Part shown: piece by piece, positions 1 to 8,920 of the stretch
How positions within the stretch are numbered: the stretch's first letter is position 1
Layout of the letters: each line of letters opens with the position of its first letter
Source of the DNA: an uncultured Slackia sp.
GTDB taxonomy: Bacteria; Actinomycetota; Coriobacteriia; Coriobacteriales; Eggerthellaceae
Direction: 5' to 3'
NCBI RefSeq assembly: GCF_934630525.1
Contig: NZ_CAKTVX010000001.1
Location: 124,001-188,000 of the forward strand
DNA: 64,000 nt
The notes under the pieces: generated by a model
What the model was told of the DNA's origin: nothing
Databases searched by the model: none
What the model saw: the letters and a program-made list of their open reading frames with translations, nothing else
Program-made: the position numbers and the translations under genes

Positions 1-3
1 GAC

Positions 4-993
4 ATGTGCCTCGTCGTGGGCGTCGACAAGCCCGAGGGTAAAAGCTCGCACGACGTGGTGAATGCCTGCCGCCGTATTTTCGGCGAACGCCGCGTAGGCC
101 ACACGGGCACGCTCGACCCTTTGGCGACGGGTGCGCTCGTCGTATGCGTTGGTCCTGCGACGAGGCTCGATGCTTACATGGTTGGGCATGACAAAACGTA
201 TGACGTGCGCATTTCGTTCGGCGCCGCCACCGATACCGATGACAAGCTCGGCGAAGTGATTCGCACGATCGACGTTCCCGCCCAGGTGTGCGATCCTGAG
301 TTCGCGCAGGTGGTACTGAGTGGGTTTGTGGGCAAGCAGAAGCAAATGCCTCCTGCATATTCCGCAGTCAAAAAAGGCGGCGTGAAGGCGTGCGACGCGG
401 CGCGAAGGGGCAATGTGATCGCGCTTGAGCCGCGTGACATTGAAGTCTATTCGGCTGAATTGCTCGATTTGGAGCGCGATCCGCGCGCCGATAGCATTTG
501 GTGGGATGTGCGCTTCTCCGTTTCGAAGGGCACATATATTCGCGCGCTCGCCCGAGACGTGGGCGCAGCATGCGAAACGTGCGCCCATGTCGAAACGCTG
601 CGTCGCACGCGAGCTGGCGTGCTCGATGTGGAAGACTGCCTGTCGCTCGATGCCCTGGAACGCTATGGCGCCGAGGCAGCGATAGACCCGGTTTTCCTGC
701 TGGAAAGCCGCATGGCGTTTTTGAGCGATGAGGCATATGCCGATGTGTGCAATGGCAAGCCTCTTCACGCATCGGAGCTTGCGGTGTATGAGGCCCCGCA
801 TCGTTTCGACGCGGACGATTGCGGCCCGCGGCGATGCGCTGTGCCTGCGACGAGCCCGCTTCGCGATGGGGAGCTCGTCTGCCTGGTGTACGGCAACGAT
901 TTGAAGGCGCTCTACGCTTTCGACGAAAAAACTGGTAAGGTTTCGCCTAAGTGTGTGTTCTCGCAAGGAGTTACGCGTGGCAAAAGTCTATAG
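4..993 (+). CDS. truB: tRNA pseudouridine(55) synthase TruB
   Basis: This enzyme isomerises U55 to pseudouridine in the T-loop of tRNAs. The N-terminus reads VDKPEGKSSHDVV, the usual TruB opening, and is followed by GHTGTLDPLATG, which holds the catalytic Asp near residue 38. The family motif KGTYIRALARD follows near residue 175. The ATG used here is three bases from the window edge and little precedes the conserved DKP motif, so a start a few codons upstream, outside the window, is possible. The stop overlaps the start of ribF by 17 bases, so the two are translationally coupled, a common truB-ribF arrangement. Confidence 0.95.
   Translation: MCLVVGVDKPEGKSSHDVVNACRRIFGERRVGHTGTLDPLATGALVVCVGPATRLDAYMVGHDKTYDVRISFGAATDTDDKLGEVIRTIDVPAQVCDPEFAQVVLSGFVGKQKQMPPAYSAVKKGGVKACDAARRGNVIALEPRDIEVYSAELLDLERDPRADSIWWDVRFSVSKGTYIRALARDVGAACETCAHVETLRRTRAGVLDVEDCLSLDALERYGAEAAIDPVFLLESRMAFLSDEAYADVCNGKPLHASELAVYEAPHRFDADDCGPRRCAVPATSPLRDGELVCLVYGNDLKALYAFDEKTGKVSPKCVFSQGVTRGKSL
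965..979 (+). promoter_or_regulatory. ribosome binding site that fixes the ribF start
   Basis: AAGGAG at 965-970 sits six bases before GTG at 977. An in-frame ATG at 953 lies upstream but has no comparable site. This makes the GTG inside the end of truB the probable ribF start. Confidence 0.7.
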
Positions 994-1897
994 GGTCGAC
1001 GAATCATTCGACCATACATTGTTTATTGGCGCTTCCTGCGCATTCGGCGTGTTCGATGGCGTGCATAGGGGGCATAGGTTCCTTATCGACCAGGCGAAGC
1101 GCACCGCTGCGGAAAGCGGCGGCAAGTCGATCGCCCTCACGTTCGATATCGACCCCGATGAGCGTTTTCATGCCGACCGCCTGAAGAAGCTCATGACCAA
1201 CGAGCAGCGCGTGAAAGCGCTTGCCGATACGGGCGTCGACTGCGTCGTGGTTCTGCCGTTCACCCCGGCGTTTTCCGCGCAGTCGCCCATGGCGTTCATG
1301 GATGCGACGTTCGGTGGATGTGCGCCGTATGCGATGCATGTGGGCACCGATTTCCGTTTTGGCGCGAAAGCGGCAGGCACCGTTTCTGAGCTGCATGAGT
1401 GGGGCGATTCGCGCGGAACGCGTATTTGCTCGCACGATCTGGAGAGCTTCGATGGGCGTCCCATCACCGCCACGCGCATTCGCCTTCTTTTGGGCGATTG
1501 CAAGGTTGCGGCGGCGATTGAGCTTTTGGGCCATCCGTATACGTTCGAGGGTGTGGTGCAGCAAGGCCGCGGCCAAGGCAACAACATGGGCTTTGCCACG
1601 GCGAATTTGCAGCTGCCTGCGATGATGCAGGTGCTCGGCGAGGCCGTGTACGCTGCTTATGTCACTGTCGATGGCGTGCGCTATAAGTCTGCGATGAGCG
1701 TGGGGGTTGCGCCTACGTTCGCCGATGCGACCGCAACGTGCGAAGCGCATATCCTCGATTTCGACGGAAAGATTTACGGCGATACGATCAAAGTCGAGCC
1801 GGTTGAGTTCCTTCGTCCGATGATCAAGTTCGACTCGGTCGATGAGCTCATCGCAACCGTCAAGGGCAATATTGAATGGGTGAGGGAAAACCTCTAG
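977..1897 (+). CDS. ribF: bifunctional riboflavin kinase / FAD synthetase
   Basis: The protein converts riboflavin to FMN and then FAD. The adenylyltransferase half begins with GVFDGVHRGH near residues 24-33, a HIGH-type nucleotide-binding motif. The C-terminal riboflavin kinase half carries GRGQGNNMGFATANL near residue 190, the RibF kinase signature. At about 306 residues it has the normal length. The GTG start with AAGGAG upstream is preferred over the ATG at 953. It overlaps truB by 17 bases and is probably co-transcribed with it. FAD made here would serve the flavoenzymes encoded elsewhere in the window. Confidence 0.95.
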   Translation: MAKVYRVDESFDHTLFIGASCAFGVFDGVHRGHRFLIDQAKRTAAESGGKSIALTFDIDPDERFHADRLKKLMTNEQRVKALADTGVDCVVVLPFTPAFSAQSPMAFMDATFGGCAPYAMHVGTDFRFGAKAAGTVSELHEWGDSRGTRICSHDLESFDGRPITATRIRLLLGDCKVAAAIELLGHPYTFEGVVQQGRGQGNNMGFATANLQLPAMMQVLGEAVYAAYVTVDGVRYKSAMSVGVAPTFADATATCEAHILDFDGKIYGDTIKVEPVEFLRPMIKFDSVDELIATVKGNIEWVRENL

Positions 1898-1954
1898 GCG
1901 CACGCGCGTCATGGACGATTGCCTTTGGACCTGTTTTCGCGGTTGCTGGGCGGG

Positions 1955-2105
1955 AGCCTGGCGCTGGCCTGACCGAAGTGCCCGCGAGGCTACCGCTCGC
2001 CTTCGGCTCGCTTTGCGCCTCGCTCCGGTTTCCCGTTTTGGAAGATTTGAGAAACCGAGCACTTCCGTCGGGCCAGCCCCAGGCTGTTCGGCTCGTGCGG
2101 AATCT
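1955..2105. repeat. large imperfect palindrome in the ribF-dnaG spacer
   Basis: The arms at 1955-1981 and 2059-2085 are reverse complements at 24 of 27 positions. A 7-bp inner stem lies at 2026-2032/2051-2057 (CGGTTTC/GAAACCG). Directly after the right arm, 2089-2105 carries CGGCTCGTGCGGAATCT, which recurs exactly in the rluB-aroA spacer (20865-20881) and as its core in reverse complement at 54745-54758. No convincing coding sequence covers the roughly 305-bp gap from 1898 to 2202. The element could act at RNA level or be a REP-like repeat. Confidence 0.7.
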
Positions 2106-2202
2106 ATCGGATCAAGGAATTCGCGCCGCAAACGGTGCTGGCAGTGCGTCTTGCTAATCGGTGGAGCGCAAGCGGCAAGCGATGAGATGGAAAGGAAATG
2201 CT

Positions 2203-4059
2203 TTGGCGGGAATTCCAGATGATGATATTCGCCGCGTGCGCGAGGCGAGCGATCTGGTCTCCATTGCGGGGGAGCGGGTCGTTCTGCGTCAGCGTGGCCG
2301 CGATTTCTGGGGTTGCTGTCCGTTCCATAACGAGAAATCCCCCTCGTTCAAAATCGATCCGTCGACGCAGTTGTGGCATTGCTTCGGTTGTGGCGAAGGC
2401 GGAGATGTTTTCAGCTTCGTGATGAAGCTCGACGATATCGGTTTCGTCGATGCCGTGCGCGAGCTTGCGCGCCGCGCGGGCATTCAAATTACCGAAGCGC
2501 CTGGCGCCGCCATGAATCGCGGTAAGAAAGCGCGCTTGAAAGAGGTATGCAACGCCTCTGCCGAATTCTTCCACACCCAGCTTATGCGCGGGCGTGGCCC
2601 GAAGGTTGACGAGGCTCGTTCCTATTTGGCAGGGCGTGATTTGGGCGGAGAGGTGCCGAAGAAGTGGCAGCTCGGTTTTGCTCCAGGGTCGGGCTCCCTC
2701 GTCGCATATCTCAGCTCGAAGGGCTTCAAACCGAAGGAAATGATCGAGGCCAACGTGGCCGTCGAGGGGCGAGGCGGCGGTGCTCGTGATCGTTTCTATG
2801 AACGCATCATGTTTCCTATTCGCGATGTCGACGGCGATGTGATTGCGTTCGGCGGACGCGTGGTGGGCAAGGGCGAGCCGAAGTACCTCAACTCGCAGGA
2901 AACCCCCATCTTCCATAAATCTGAAGTGCTTTTTGGCCTCGATAAGGCCAAGGCGGCTATGGCGTCGACCGGCGTTGCCATCATTTGCGAAGGCTATACC
3001 GATGTCATCATGATGCACGAGGCCGGCGTGACCAACGTGGTCGCCACGCTGGGTACCGCCCTTACCGTGCAGCATATTCGCGTGCTGTCGCGGCATGCCA
3101 AGCATAAAATCGTATACCTGTTTGACGGCGACGAGGCTGGTCAACGCGCAGCCGATCGCGCGGCGCGATTCATCGACGAAAGCATGCTCCCCGAGGCGGG
3201 CCGCAAGCAGGTCGACCTGTGCGCCGTTACGCTTCCCGATAATCTCGACCCGGCCGATTTCGTGGTGCAACGCGGGGGCGAAGCGATTCAGGAGCTCATC
3301 GATAATGCGGTGCCGCTCCTTCGTTATGCCATTGATCGAAAGCTTCGCGGCCGCAATCTCGTCGATTTCGGCGAAAAAGGTAGGGCACTTACCGAAGTGC
3401 TCGAGCTTTTGGCGCCCATCAAGCATTCGGTGCTCGCGCAGGAATATGCGGGCTATATCGCCGATTGTTTGCAGCTCGATGTGAATGCGGTGGTTGAAAA
3501 GCTTGCGGCGACGCGCGAGCCCCGCCAATTCGATTCTGCGCCTGCTACGGCTGCTGCGGCGCCGGTACCTCGTGAGCCTAAGGTTGCGTTGCCCCCGCGT
3601 GAAAAGGAGCGCTTGCGCATCGAGCGCGATTTCCTGTCGCTGTGTGCGAGCGAGCCTTCGATTGGCTTAGCGTATGCGGGCGCTTTGGCGCAAACGGTGT
3701 GGCATCGCGACATCCATGGCCAAATCGCCATGCAACTACTCGACGTGCTTGCCGAAGATGCAACGGCGCCTGCGGCGGAAATCGTGCGTCGGCTCGAGGA
3801 GTCCATTCCTGGAGCGGCATCGGTCATTTCTGGTTCAAGCACGCACGACGATCGCGAGCCGGGCGAACTCGCGCGCTTTTTCTCCGAAGAGCTCGCGATT
3901 CGCGACATGGAAGACCTTATTCGCGAGATGAACGCGCAACTCAAGCGCCCGCAGGATATGTCGGCCGACGACTACAATCTCGTGTTCGAAAGCGTGGTGG
4001 CCATGCAAAAAGAGCTTGCCGCTGCGAAGCTCGCGCACAAGCCGTTCGGAATCGAATAG
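2203..4059 (+). CDS. dnaG: DNA primase
   Basis: Primase synthesises RNA primers at the replication fork. The CHC2 zinc finger is intact (C39-x2-H42 ... C60-x2-C63, within CPFHNEKSPSF and HCFGCGEGGDV). The Toprim domain shows CEGYTDVIMMHEAG and LFDGDEAGQRA. The C-terminal third, the helicase-binding region, is poorly conserved, as is normal. I place the start at TTG 2203, which has AAAGGA six bases upstream and gives the usual MAGIPDDDIRRVREASD opening. In-frame ATG 2182 and GTG 2161 lack a ribosome binding site. It lies upstream of rpoD, as in many actinobacteria. Confidence 0.95.
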   Translation: MAGIPDDDIRRVREASDLVSIAGERVVLRQRGRDFWGCCPFHNEKSPSFKIDPSTQLWHCFGCGEGGDVFSFVMKLDDIGFVDAVRELARRAGIQITEAPGAAMNRGKKARLKEVCNASAEFFHTQLMRGRGPKVDEARSYLAGRDLGGEVPKKWQLGFAPGSGSLVAYLSSKGFKPKEMIEANVAVEGRGGGARDRFYERIMFPIRDVDGDVIAFGGRVVGKGEPKYLNSQETPIFHKSEVLFGLDKAKAAMASTGVAIICEGYTDVIMMHEAGVTNVVATLGTALTVQHIRVLSRHAKHKIVYLFDGDEAGQRAADRAARFIDESMLPEAGRKQVDLCAVTLPDNLDPADFVVQRGGEAIQELIDNAVPLLRYAIDRKLRGRNLVDFGEKGRALTEVLELLAPIKHSVLAQEYAGYIADCLQLDVNAVVEKLAATREPRQFDSAPATAAAAPVPREPKVALPPREKERLRIERDFLSLCASEPSIGLAYAGALAQTVWHRDIHGQIAMQLLDVLAEDATAPAAEIVRRLEESIPGAASVISGSSTHDDREPGELARFFSEELAIRDMEDLIREMNAQLKRPQDMSADDYNLVFESVVAMQKELAAAKLAHKPFGIE

Positions 4060-4187
4060 CGACCCGAAGAGTCTCATTTTGCGGAAATCATGCGGTGAAT
4101 CCCGCACAAACATAGGGAAAAGTGATAAGCTAGTGAGCTGTATCTTTAGGGCTCCTATGCCCTTTTCACGGCGAAAGGATAGCATCT

Positions 4188-5369
4188 GTGTCTGCTGCCA
4201 AAACTAATGCGACCGTAGAGAAGAATAAAACCAAGAAATCCGTCGACGACGTCGCGCTTCCTGCCGACGATGTCATCGAAGATGAAAAAGACGAATCGCT
4301 CGAAGACGAGGATTTGCTTGAAGGCATCCCCGAGGAAGAGCTGAAGGCCGTTGAGTCGAGCGCCGTGGCTGCCCTGCCCAAGGTGAACTCCACCCGCGCT
4401 CGTGCACGCGCGCGCCGTCGTTCGACCGATGCGTCGGTCACGATGCTTACGGGCGACCCCGTGCGTATGTACCTCAAAGAAATCGGCAAGGTTCCGCTGC
4501 TCACCGCCGCGGAAGAAATCGACCTCGCCATGAAGATCGAGGCCGGCGTTGCAGCTACCGCCGAACTCGAGAAGGCCGAAGAAGAGGGCGTTGAGCTTGA
4601 GCGCCGCGAGAAGCGCCGCCTGTCCCGCGTGGAGCAGGTTGGCCTCGATGCCAAGCAGCAGCTTATTGAAGCGAACCTGCGTCTCGTCGTTTCTATCGCG
4701 AAGCGCTACGTGGGCCGCGGCATGCTGTTCCTCGACCTTATCCAGGAAGGCAACCTGGGCCTTATTCGCGCCGTCGAGAAGTTCGACTATACGAAGGGCT
4801 TCAAGTTCTCCACGTATGCCACGTGGTGGATTCGCCAGGCTATCACGCGTGCTATCGCCGATCAGGCGCGTACCATTCGTATTCCTGTGCACATGGTTGA
4901 AACCATCAATAAGCTTGTGCGCATTCAGCGCCAGCTGCTCCAAGAGCTCGGTCGTGACCCTTCGCCGGAAGAAATTGGCGAGAAAATGGGCCTGACCGCC
5001 GAGCGCGTGCGTGAAATTCAGAAAATCAGCCAGGAGCCGGTCTCCCTCGAGACGCCTATCGGTGAAGAGGAAGACTCTCAGCTGGGCGACTTCATCGAAG
5101 ACGACGCGGCTATCGTGCCTCCCGACGCGGCGAGCTTCTCGATGCTGCAAGAGCAGCTCTCCAAGGTGCTCGATGGCTTGGCCGAGCGCGAACGCAAGGT
5201 CATTAGCCTGCGCTTCGGTTTGGAAGACGGCCATCCGCATACGCTTGAGGAAGTGGGCCGCGAATTCGGCGTTACCCGCGAGCGTATTCGTCAGATCGAG
5301 AGCAAGACGCTTGCGAAGCTGCGCCACCCGAGCCGTTCTTCTAAATTGAAGGACTATCTGGAAGATTAG
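4188..5369 (+). CDS. rpoD: primary RNA polymerase sigma factor (sigma-70 / RpoD)
   Basis: This is the housekeeping sigma factor. After an acidic, poorly conserved N-terminus of about 80 residues, region 1.2 begins with DPVRMYLKEIGKVPLL. Region 2 contains LVVSIAKRYVGRGM and FSTYATWWIRQAI, the core-binding and -10 recognition helices. Region 4.2 ends with TLEEVGREFGVTRERIRQIE, the -35 reading helix. The GTG start at 4188 has GAAAGGA nine bases upstream. At 393 residues it is a normal length for a group 1 sigma of a Gram-positive. Confidence 0.97.
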   Translation: MSAAKTNATVEKNKTKKSVDDVALPADDVIEDEKDESLEDEDLLEGIPEEELKAVESSAVAALPKVNSTRARARARRRSTDASVTMLTGDPVRMYLKEIGKVPLLTAAEEIDLAMKIEAGVAATAELEKAEEEGVELERREKRRLSRVEQVGLDAKQQLIEANLRLVVSIAKRYVGRGMLFLDLIQEGNLGLIRAVEKFDYTKGFKFSTYATWWIRQAITRAIADQARTIRIPVHMVETINKLVRIQRQLLQELGRDPSPEEIGEKMGLTAERVREIQKISQEPVSLETPIGEEEDSQLGDFIEDDAAIVPPDAASFSMLQEQLSKVLDGLAERERKVISLRFGLEDGHPHTLEEVGREFGVTRERIRQIESKTLAKLRHPSRSSKLKDYLED

Positions 5370-5381
5370 TCGTTGCGTATC

Positions 5382-5426
5382 GCGTTGCGTCCTATGTAGT
5401 TTTGCCATCGGGCGCAACGCTTTCGA
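5382..5426 (+). terminator. possible terminator downstream of rpoD
   Basis: GCGTTGCG at 5382-5389 pairs perfectly with CGCAACGC at 5413-5420. The loop is 22 bases and only a short TTTC follows, so this is a weak candidate. Confidence 0.3.
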
Positions 5427-5504
5427 CGCTGCCGTTAGAATGCGGCTCCGCTCAAGGGCGTTTTACGCTACAATAGGCGGGCTGCATGCGCGGCGTATAC
5501 AGAA

Positions 5505-5579
5505 GGGCCTGTAGCTCAACGGTGGAGCAGGGGACTCATAATCCTTTGGTTCTCGGTTCGAATCCGGGCGGGCCCACCA
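5505..5579 (+). tRNA. tRNA with anticodon CAT (Met, or Ile2 after lysidine modification)
   Basis: The cloverleaf folds completely. The acceptor stem GGGCCTG pairs with CGGGCCC, the T-loop is TTCGAAT, and CCA is encoded. The anticodon loop CTCATAA gives CAT. The GGGCCTG acceptor resembles isoleucine tRNAs, so tRNA-Ile2 is a serious alternative to elongator tRNA-Met. A TACAAT hexamer at 5469-5474 is a plausible -10, without an obvious -35. Confidence 0.93.
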
Positions 5580-5590
5580 CTAAACACCTG

Positions 5591-5626
5591 GTCGGAAGTC
5601 ATTTTTGCTTCCGACTTTTTTGTTTT
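5591..5626 (+). terminator. Rho-independent terminator after the CAT tRNA
   Basis: GTCGGAAG pairs with CTTCCGAC around a short T-rich loop. The stem is followed by TTTTTTGTTTT. Confidence 0.85.
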
Positions 5627-5648
5627 CAGGCCCAAAAATCGGCCTATG

Positions 5649-5677
5649 GTGTGGGGCCTAGGCCTGAGGCCCCACAC
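5649..5677 (-). terminator. hairpin at the 3' end of the TetR gene
   Basis: GTGTGGGGCC and GGCCCCACAC form a perfect 10-bp stem with a 9-base loop. Its right edge abuts the TetR stop codon. The T-run on the minus strand is distant, so termination is likely but imperfect. Confidence 0.5.
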
Positions 5678-6249
5678 TAGCGCATGAGCGGGGCGGCGCC
5701 ATGGCAGGTGATGGCTCCGAGCAGCGGCGCGGCTTCTTGCGGGTCGACGCGTTTGCCGCGCCGCACCCATTCGCGGTAAAAGTCCAGCGCCGTGGTGCGG
5801 ATAAAGTTCAGCACCAACTCCTCGGCGTCGGCGTCCATCCATGCAAAAGGGTCCTGCCCAGCGGACTTATAGCGCATCATCTGCTCACGATAGATATGGT
5901 TGCCAAAGTCGTAGGGCCCGGGCGAACAGATAAGCTTCTCAATGGTAGGAGTTTGCCCGGCAAGGAACAAAAAGAAACGCTGCGCATGGCCGTCAAGGTC
6001 TTTTGGCTGGTCGGCAGTGGTTTCGTAATTATCGAAAAAGTCGTTCATAACTTCATTCATCACGCTGTCGTACAGCGCTTCGATAGATTCGAAGTGCAGA
6101 TAGAACGTCTTGCGGTTGATGCCGGCGCGCTCGGTTAAATCCTTCACCGTGATTCTCGCCACGCCTACTTCGCCCACCATATCCATGAACGCATCGCGTA
6201 TGAGTTTGCGCGTGCGCACGACGCGCAAATCTGTTTTGCTTTCGGTCAT
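5677..6249 (-). CDS. TetR/AcrR-family transcriptional regulator
   Basis: The 190-residue protein has an N-terminal TetR helix-turn-helix at about residues 10-55 (RITVKDLTERAGINRKTFYLHFESIEALYDSV), where the recognition helix NRKTFYLHF is typical. The C-terminal ligand and dimer domain is divergent, so the effector cannot be read from the sequence. The gene diverges from the molybdoenzyme operon at 6512, across a 262-bp spacer with a clear inverted repeat at 6463-6492. The simplest reading is a local repressor of that operon. A perfect TATAAT on the minus strand (6336-6341) probably belongs to its own promoter. Confidence 0.9.
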   Translation of the reverse strand: MTESKTDLRVVRTRKLIRDAFMDMVGEVGVARITVKDLTERAGINRKTFYLHFESIEALYDSVMNEVMNDFFDNYETTADQPKDLDGHAQRFFLFLAGQTPTIEKLICSPGPYDFGNHIYREQMMRYKSAGQDPFAWMDADAEELVLNFIRTTALDFYREWVRRGKRVDPQEAAPLLGAITCHGAAPLMR

Positions 6250-6335
6250 GATCCCCCCGTACCTTGGCTGCGCCTATGCGTTTCGCCACAGAAAAATGCA
6301 CGTGTGGCGAATCCCCCTTCGTTCGAAATATGTCG

Positions 6336-6341
6336 ATTATA
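6336..6341 (-). promoter_or_regulatory. probable -10 box of the TetR gene
   Basis: The minus strand reads TATAAT within the divergent spacer, 87 bases before the TetR start codon. No strong -35 hexamer is visible at 17 bases. Confidence 0.4.
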
Positions 6342-6462
6342 CCCCGATTTCTTGCGCTCGTTGCCTAAGCACCATATCGCGAAGCTGGACAGTGAACGAG
6401 GTTTCCATACCCTTCATAATGCAGGTGCAGAACGGGTCCAGTATAAATCGGTCATCGTAATT

Positions 6463-6492
6463 ATATCCCTTTTACCTGGGAAAACGGGATAT
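6463..6492. promoter_or_regulatory. candidate TetR operator before the molybdoenzyme operon
   Basis: The arms ATATCCCTTTT (6463-6473) and AAACGGGATAT (6482-6492) are inverted copies at 10 of 11 positions with an 8-base spacer. The element ends 19 bases before the oxidoreductase start codon, where a bound repressor would block the start region. Confidence 0.6.
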
Positions 6493-6511
6493 GCGGAACG
6501 AAGGAGAGGAT

Positions 6512-8917
6512 ATGGAAGGTAGCAAAAGGATGCGTGCGGTGCTTAATCGTCGTAGCTTCCTCAGGCTAGGTGCTGCCAGCGGCGCACTTGCTGCTGTGGG
6601 CGGTATGGCCACCACGCAGGGCTGGCTGGCACCTGCGCAGGCAACAGCGGCGCCTGAAGAGCGCACGGCGTTCACGTACCACAACGAGCATTGCCTGTGT
6701 AACTGCATGTTGCAGTGCACGGTGCGTGACGGACGCCTGGTCATGGTGCAACCGCGCCCGAATAGTGACAAGCGTTTCCAAAACGTGTGCCTTAAGGGCA
6801 TTTCCGAGATCGAGCACATCTATGGCGAAGCGCGCATTCAATCGCCTATGCGTCGCGTGGGAGAACGCGGCAGCGGTCAGTTCGAGGTAATCAGCTGGGA
6901 CGAGGCGTTTAAAATCATCGCCGAGAAATTTCAGGCCACCATCGACAAGTACGGTTCGCAGGCGTTGTGGATTCAATACTCCACGGAGGCTTCGCAGCGC
7001 TTCAGTCCGCTACTAGCTTCCATTTTGGGCGCGCAAGCTGGCGGTTTGAACGGCTACGACATGGGCCAGGGCAACGGTCAGGGTCAAGCGTTCGGCTGGT
7101 CGGGCATGTTCGCGCTCAACACCATATGGGAGTGGAAGCAGGCTAACGTGGTGCTTATGGCCAACTGCAACGTGCTGGAAACGGGCATGATGTGGTCGCG
7201 CGCTTTCCTTGATGCTCAGGCTGCTGGCACGAAGATCATCGTACTTGACCCGCGTTTCACGGCAACGGCAAGCAAGGCAGACCAGTGGGTTGGGCTGCGC
7301 GCGGGTACCGACCCGGCGTTTTTCCTGGGAATGGTGAAGTACCTGCTGGACAACGACTTGTGCGATCGCGAGCACATGCTGGCGCACACGTCGTTCCCCT
7401 TCCTTGTGAACGCGAACACCGGTGAGGTGCTCGGCGAGATGCACGATACAGTGGATAAGGAAACTGGCGAGCCGAAGCAGGTGAAAGTCCCGTATGTGTG
7501 GGACAGCGCAACGGGTGCGGCTGTGCTGCATAATACGCCGGGCGCGCAGCCTGCGCTCGAAGGCACCTTCACGGTGGACGGTGTGCAATATATCACCGAG
7601 TATGACTTGCTCAAGCAGCAGATGGCCGACTACACGCTCGACTGGGCCGAGGGCGTTACCGGTGTGCCGGCCGATACTATCGCCCAGGTGGCGCGCGAGT
7701 ATGCAAAGGGTCCGTCTATCATCTGCAATGGCGTGGGCGGTATCGATAAGTTCTCCAACAACGACATCGCCGGCCACTGCTATGCGCTTATCGCCTCGCT
7801 AACCGGCAACTATGGCAAGCGCGGTACCGGTTGTGGTATCTACTGCTACCACACTGTCCTGTCCGAGGCCAAGTTGGGCGCCTGGAAGCTGCCTGAGAAC
7901 AGAAAGCCCACGCCTAGCAAAAAAGGCTTCTACGATATTGTGAACACCGACGACGTGCACGCGGCCATGTTCTTCGGCGATATTCCCACGCAGAAGGCGG
8001 CGAACTGGGCAAAAACGCAGCGTTGGTTGGATTCGCTTGACTTCGTGTGCCTGGCAGACATCTATCACAGCTCGGTTGCTGACTACGTTGACCTGGTGCT
8101 TCCCGTGTGCAGCAAGTTCGAGTGCGCCGACAGCGTGGGCGGCGTGAAGAACGCCAACGGCTACATTCTGGAGAACCAGAAGGTGCTTGACCCGTTGTTC
8201 GATTCCAAATCCGACTTCTACATTGAGAAGGGCATTGCCGAAGCCATGGGGCTGGGCGGTTTGTATCCGGAGAATGGCGAAGAATATGCTCGCGCTATCT
8301 TGACCACGGACGACCCGTCGTGTGAAGGTATCACACTTGAAGCGCTGAACAGGGAAAATGGCGCCTGCAAGCTGGTGCTGGATTGGGACGATACCGTCGG
8401 CGAGGAAGTGGGCATGACTTACGCAACGCCTTCGACCAAGCAGGAGCCGTACTACGAGAACATGCTGGCGTGGGGCCAGGCGTTCCCGCAGTGGGAGCGT
8501 CCTAACGAGGCGTACCCGGAAAACCCGCTGCGCGAAAAATACCCGCTGCAGTTCAGCCAAGCTCGTTCGCGCTTCCGCGTGCATTCTGCCTATTCGGGTG
8601 CGAAGTGGATCCGGCAGCTGTTCGAGCCGCATATCGAGCTGAACCCGTCCGATGCCGCTGCGCGTGGCCTTGTCGATGGCGACGAGGTTGAGGTGTACAA
8701 CGATCGCGGTTCGTTCCGCACGAAGCTGCGCCTGAACAACGCCGTGCAGCCTGAAAGCGCGTTTATGGCCGAAAGCACGTACCGTCAGTATCTTGAGGGG
8801 ACGCTGATGCAAAGCGTATCCAACGATACGATGAACCCGCGCGGTTACGACATGATGTTCGGTCCCATGATTCCGTATAACGACACGCTCATTGAGATCA
8901 AAAAGGCAGGTGAATAG
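6512..8917 (+). CDS. Tat-exported molybdopterin oxidoreductase, DMSO reductase family, catalytic subunit
   Basis: The start at ATG 6512 has AAGGAGAGG upstream. The N-terminus has a twin-arginine signal (NRRSFLRLG, Arg 13-14) followed by an Ala/Gly-rich hydrophobic stretch, so export across the membrane is expected. The [4Fe-4S] site uses C61, C65 and C69 (with an extra C63) and C93 in NVCLKG. The rest, about 800 residues, matches the bis-molybdopterin fold, including the C-terminal domain with GDEVEVYNDRGSF. Together with the next two genes it forms a DmsABC-like complex. The substrate (sulfoxide, N-oxide, a catechol or another acceptor) cannot be assigned from sequence alone. Confidence 0.92.
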   Translation: MEGSKRMRAVLNRRSFLRLGAASGALAAVGGMATTQGWLAPAQATAAPEERTAFTYHNEHCLCNCMLQCTVRDGRLVMVQPRPNSDKRFQNVCLKGISEIEHIYGEARIQSPMRRVGERGSGQFEVISWDEAFKIIAEKFQATIDKYGSQALWIQYSTEASQRFSPLLASILGAQAGGLNGYDMGQGNGQGQAFGWSGMFALNTIWEWKQANVVLMANCNVLETGMMWSRAFLDAQAAGTKIIVLDPRFTATASKADQWVGLRAGTDPAFFLGMVKYLLDNDLCDREHMLAHTSFPFLVNANTGEVLGEMHDTVDKETGEPKQVKVPYVWDSATGAAVLHNTPGAQPALEGTFTVDGVQYITEYDLLKQQMADYTLDWAEGVTGVPADTIAQVAREYAKGPSIICNGVGGIDKFSNNDIAGHCYALIASLTGNYGKRGTGCGIYCYHTVLSEAKLGAWKLPENRKPTPSKKGFYDIVNTDDVHAAMFFGDIPTQKAANWAKTQRWLDSLDFVCLADIYHSSVADYVDLVLPVCSKFECADSVGGVKNANGYILENQKVLDPLFDSKSDFYIEKGIAEAMGLGGLYPENGEEYARAILTTDDPSCEGITLEALNRENGACKLVLDWDDTVGEEVGMTYATPSTKQEPYYENMLAWGQAFPQWERPNEAYPENPLREKYPLQFSQARSRFRVHSAYSGAKWIRQLFEPHIELNPSDAAARGLVDGDEVEVYNDRGSFRTKLRLNNAVQPESAFMAESTYRQYLEGTLMQSVSNDTMNPRGYDMMFGPMIPYNDTLIEIKKAGE

Positions 8918-8920
8918 CCC

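Noticed and set aside
1004..2131. Long minus-strand open frame over ribF
   Set aside because: It lies antisense to ribF, has Arg/His-rich composition and no motif. It is a product of high GC third positions.
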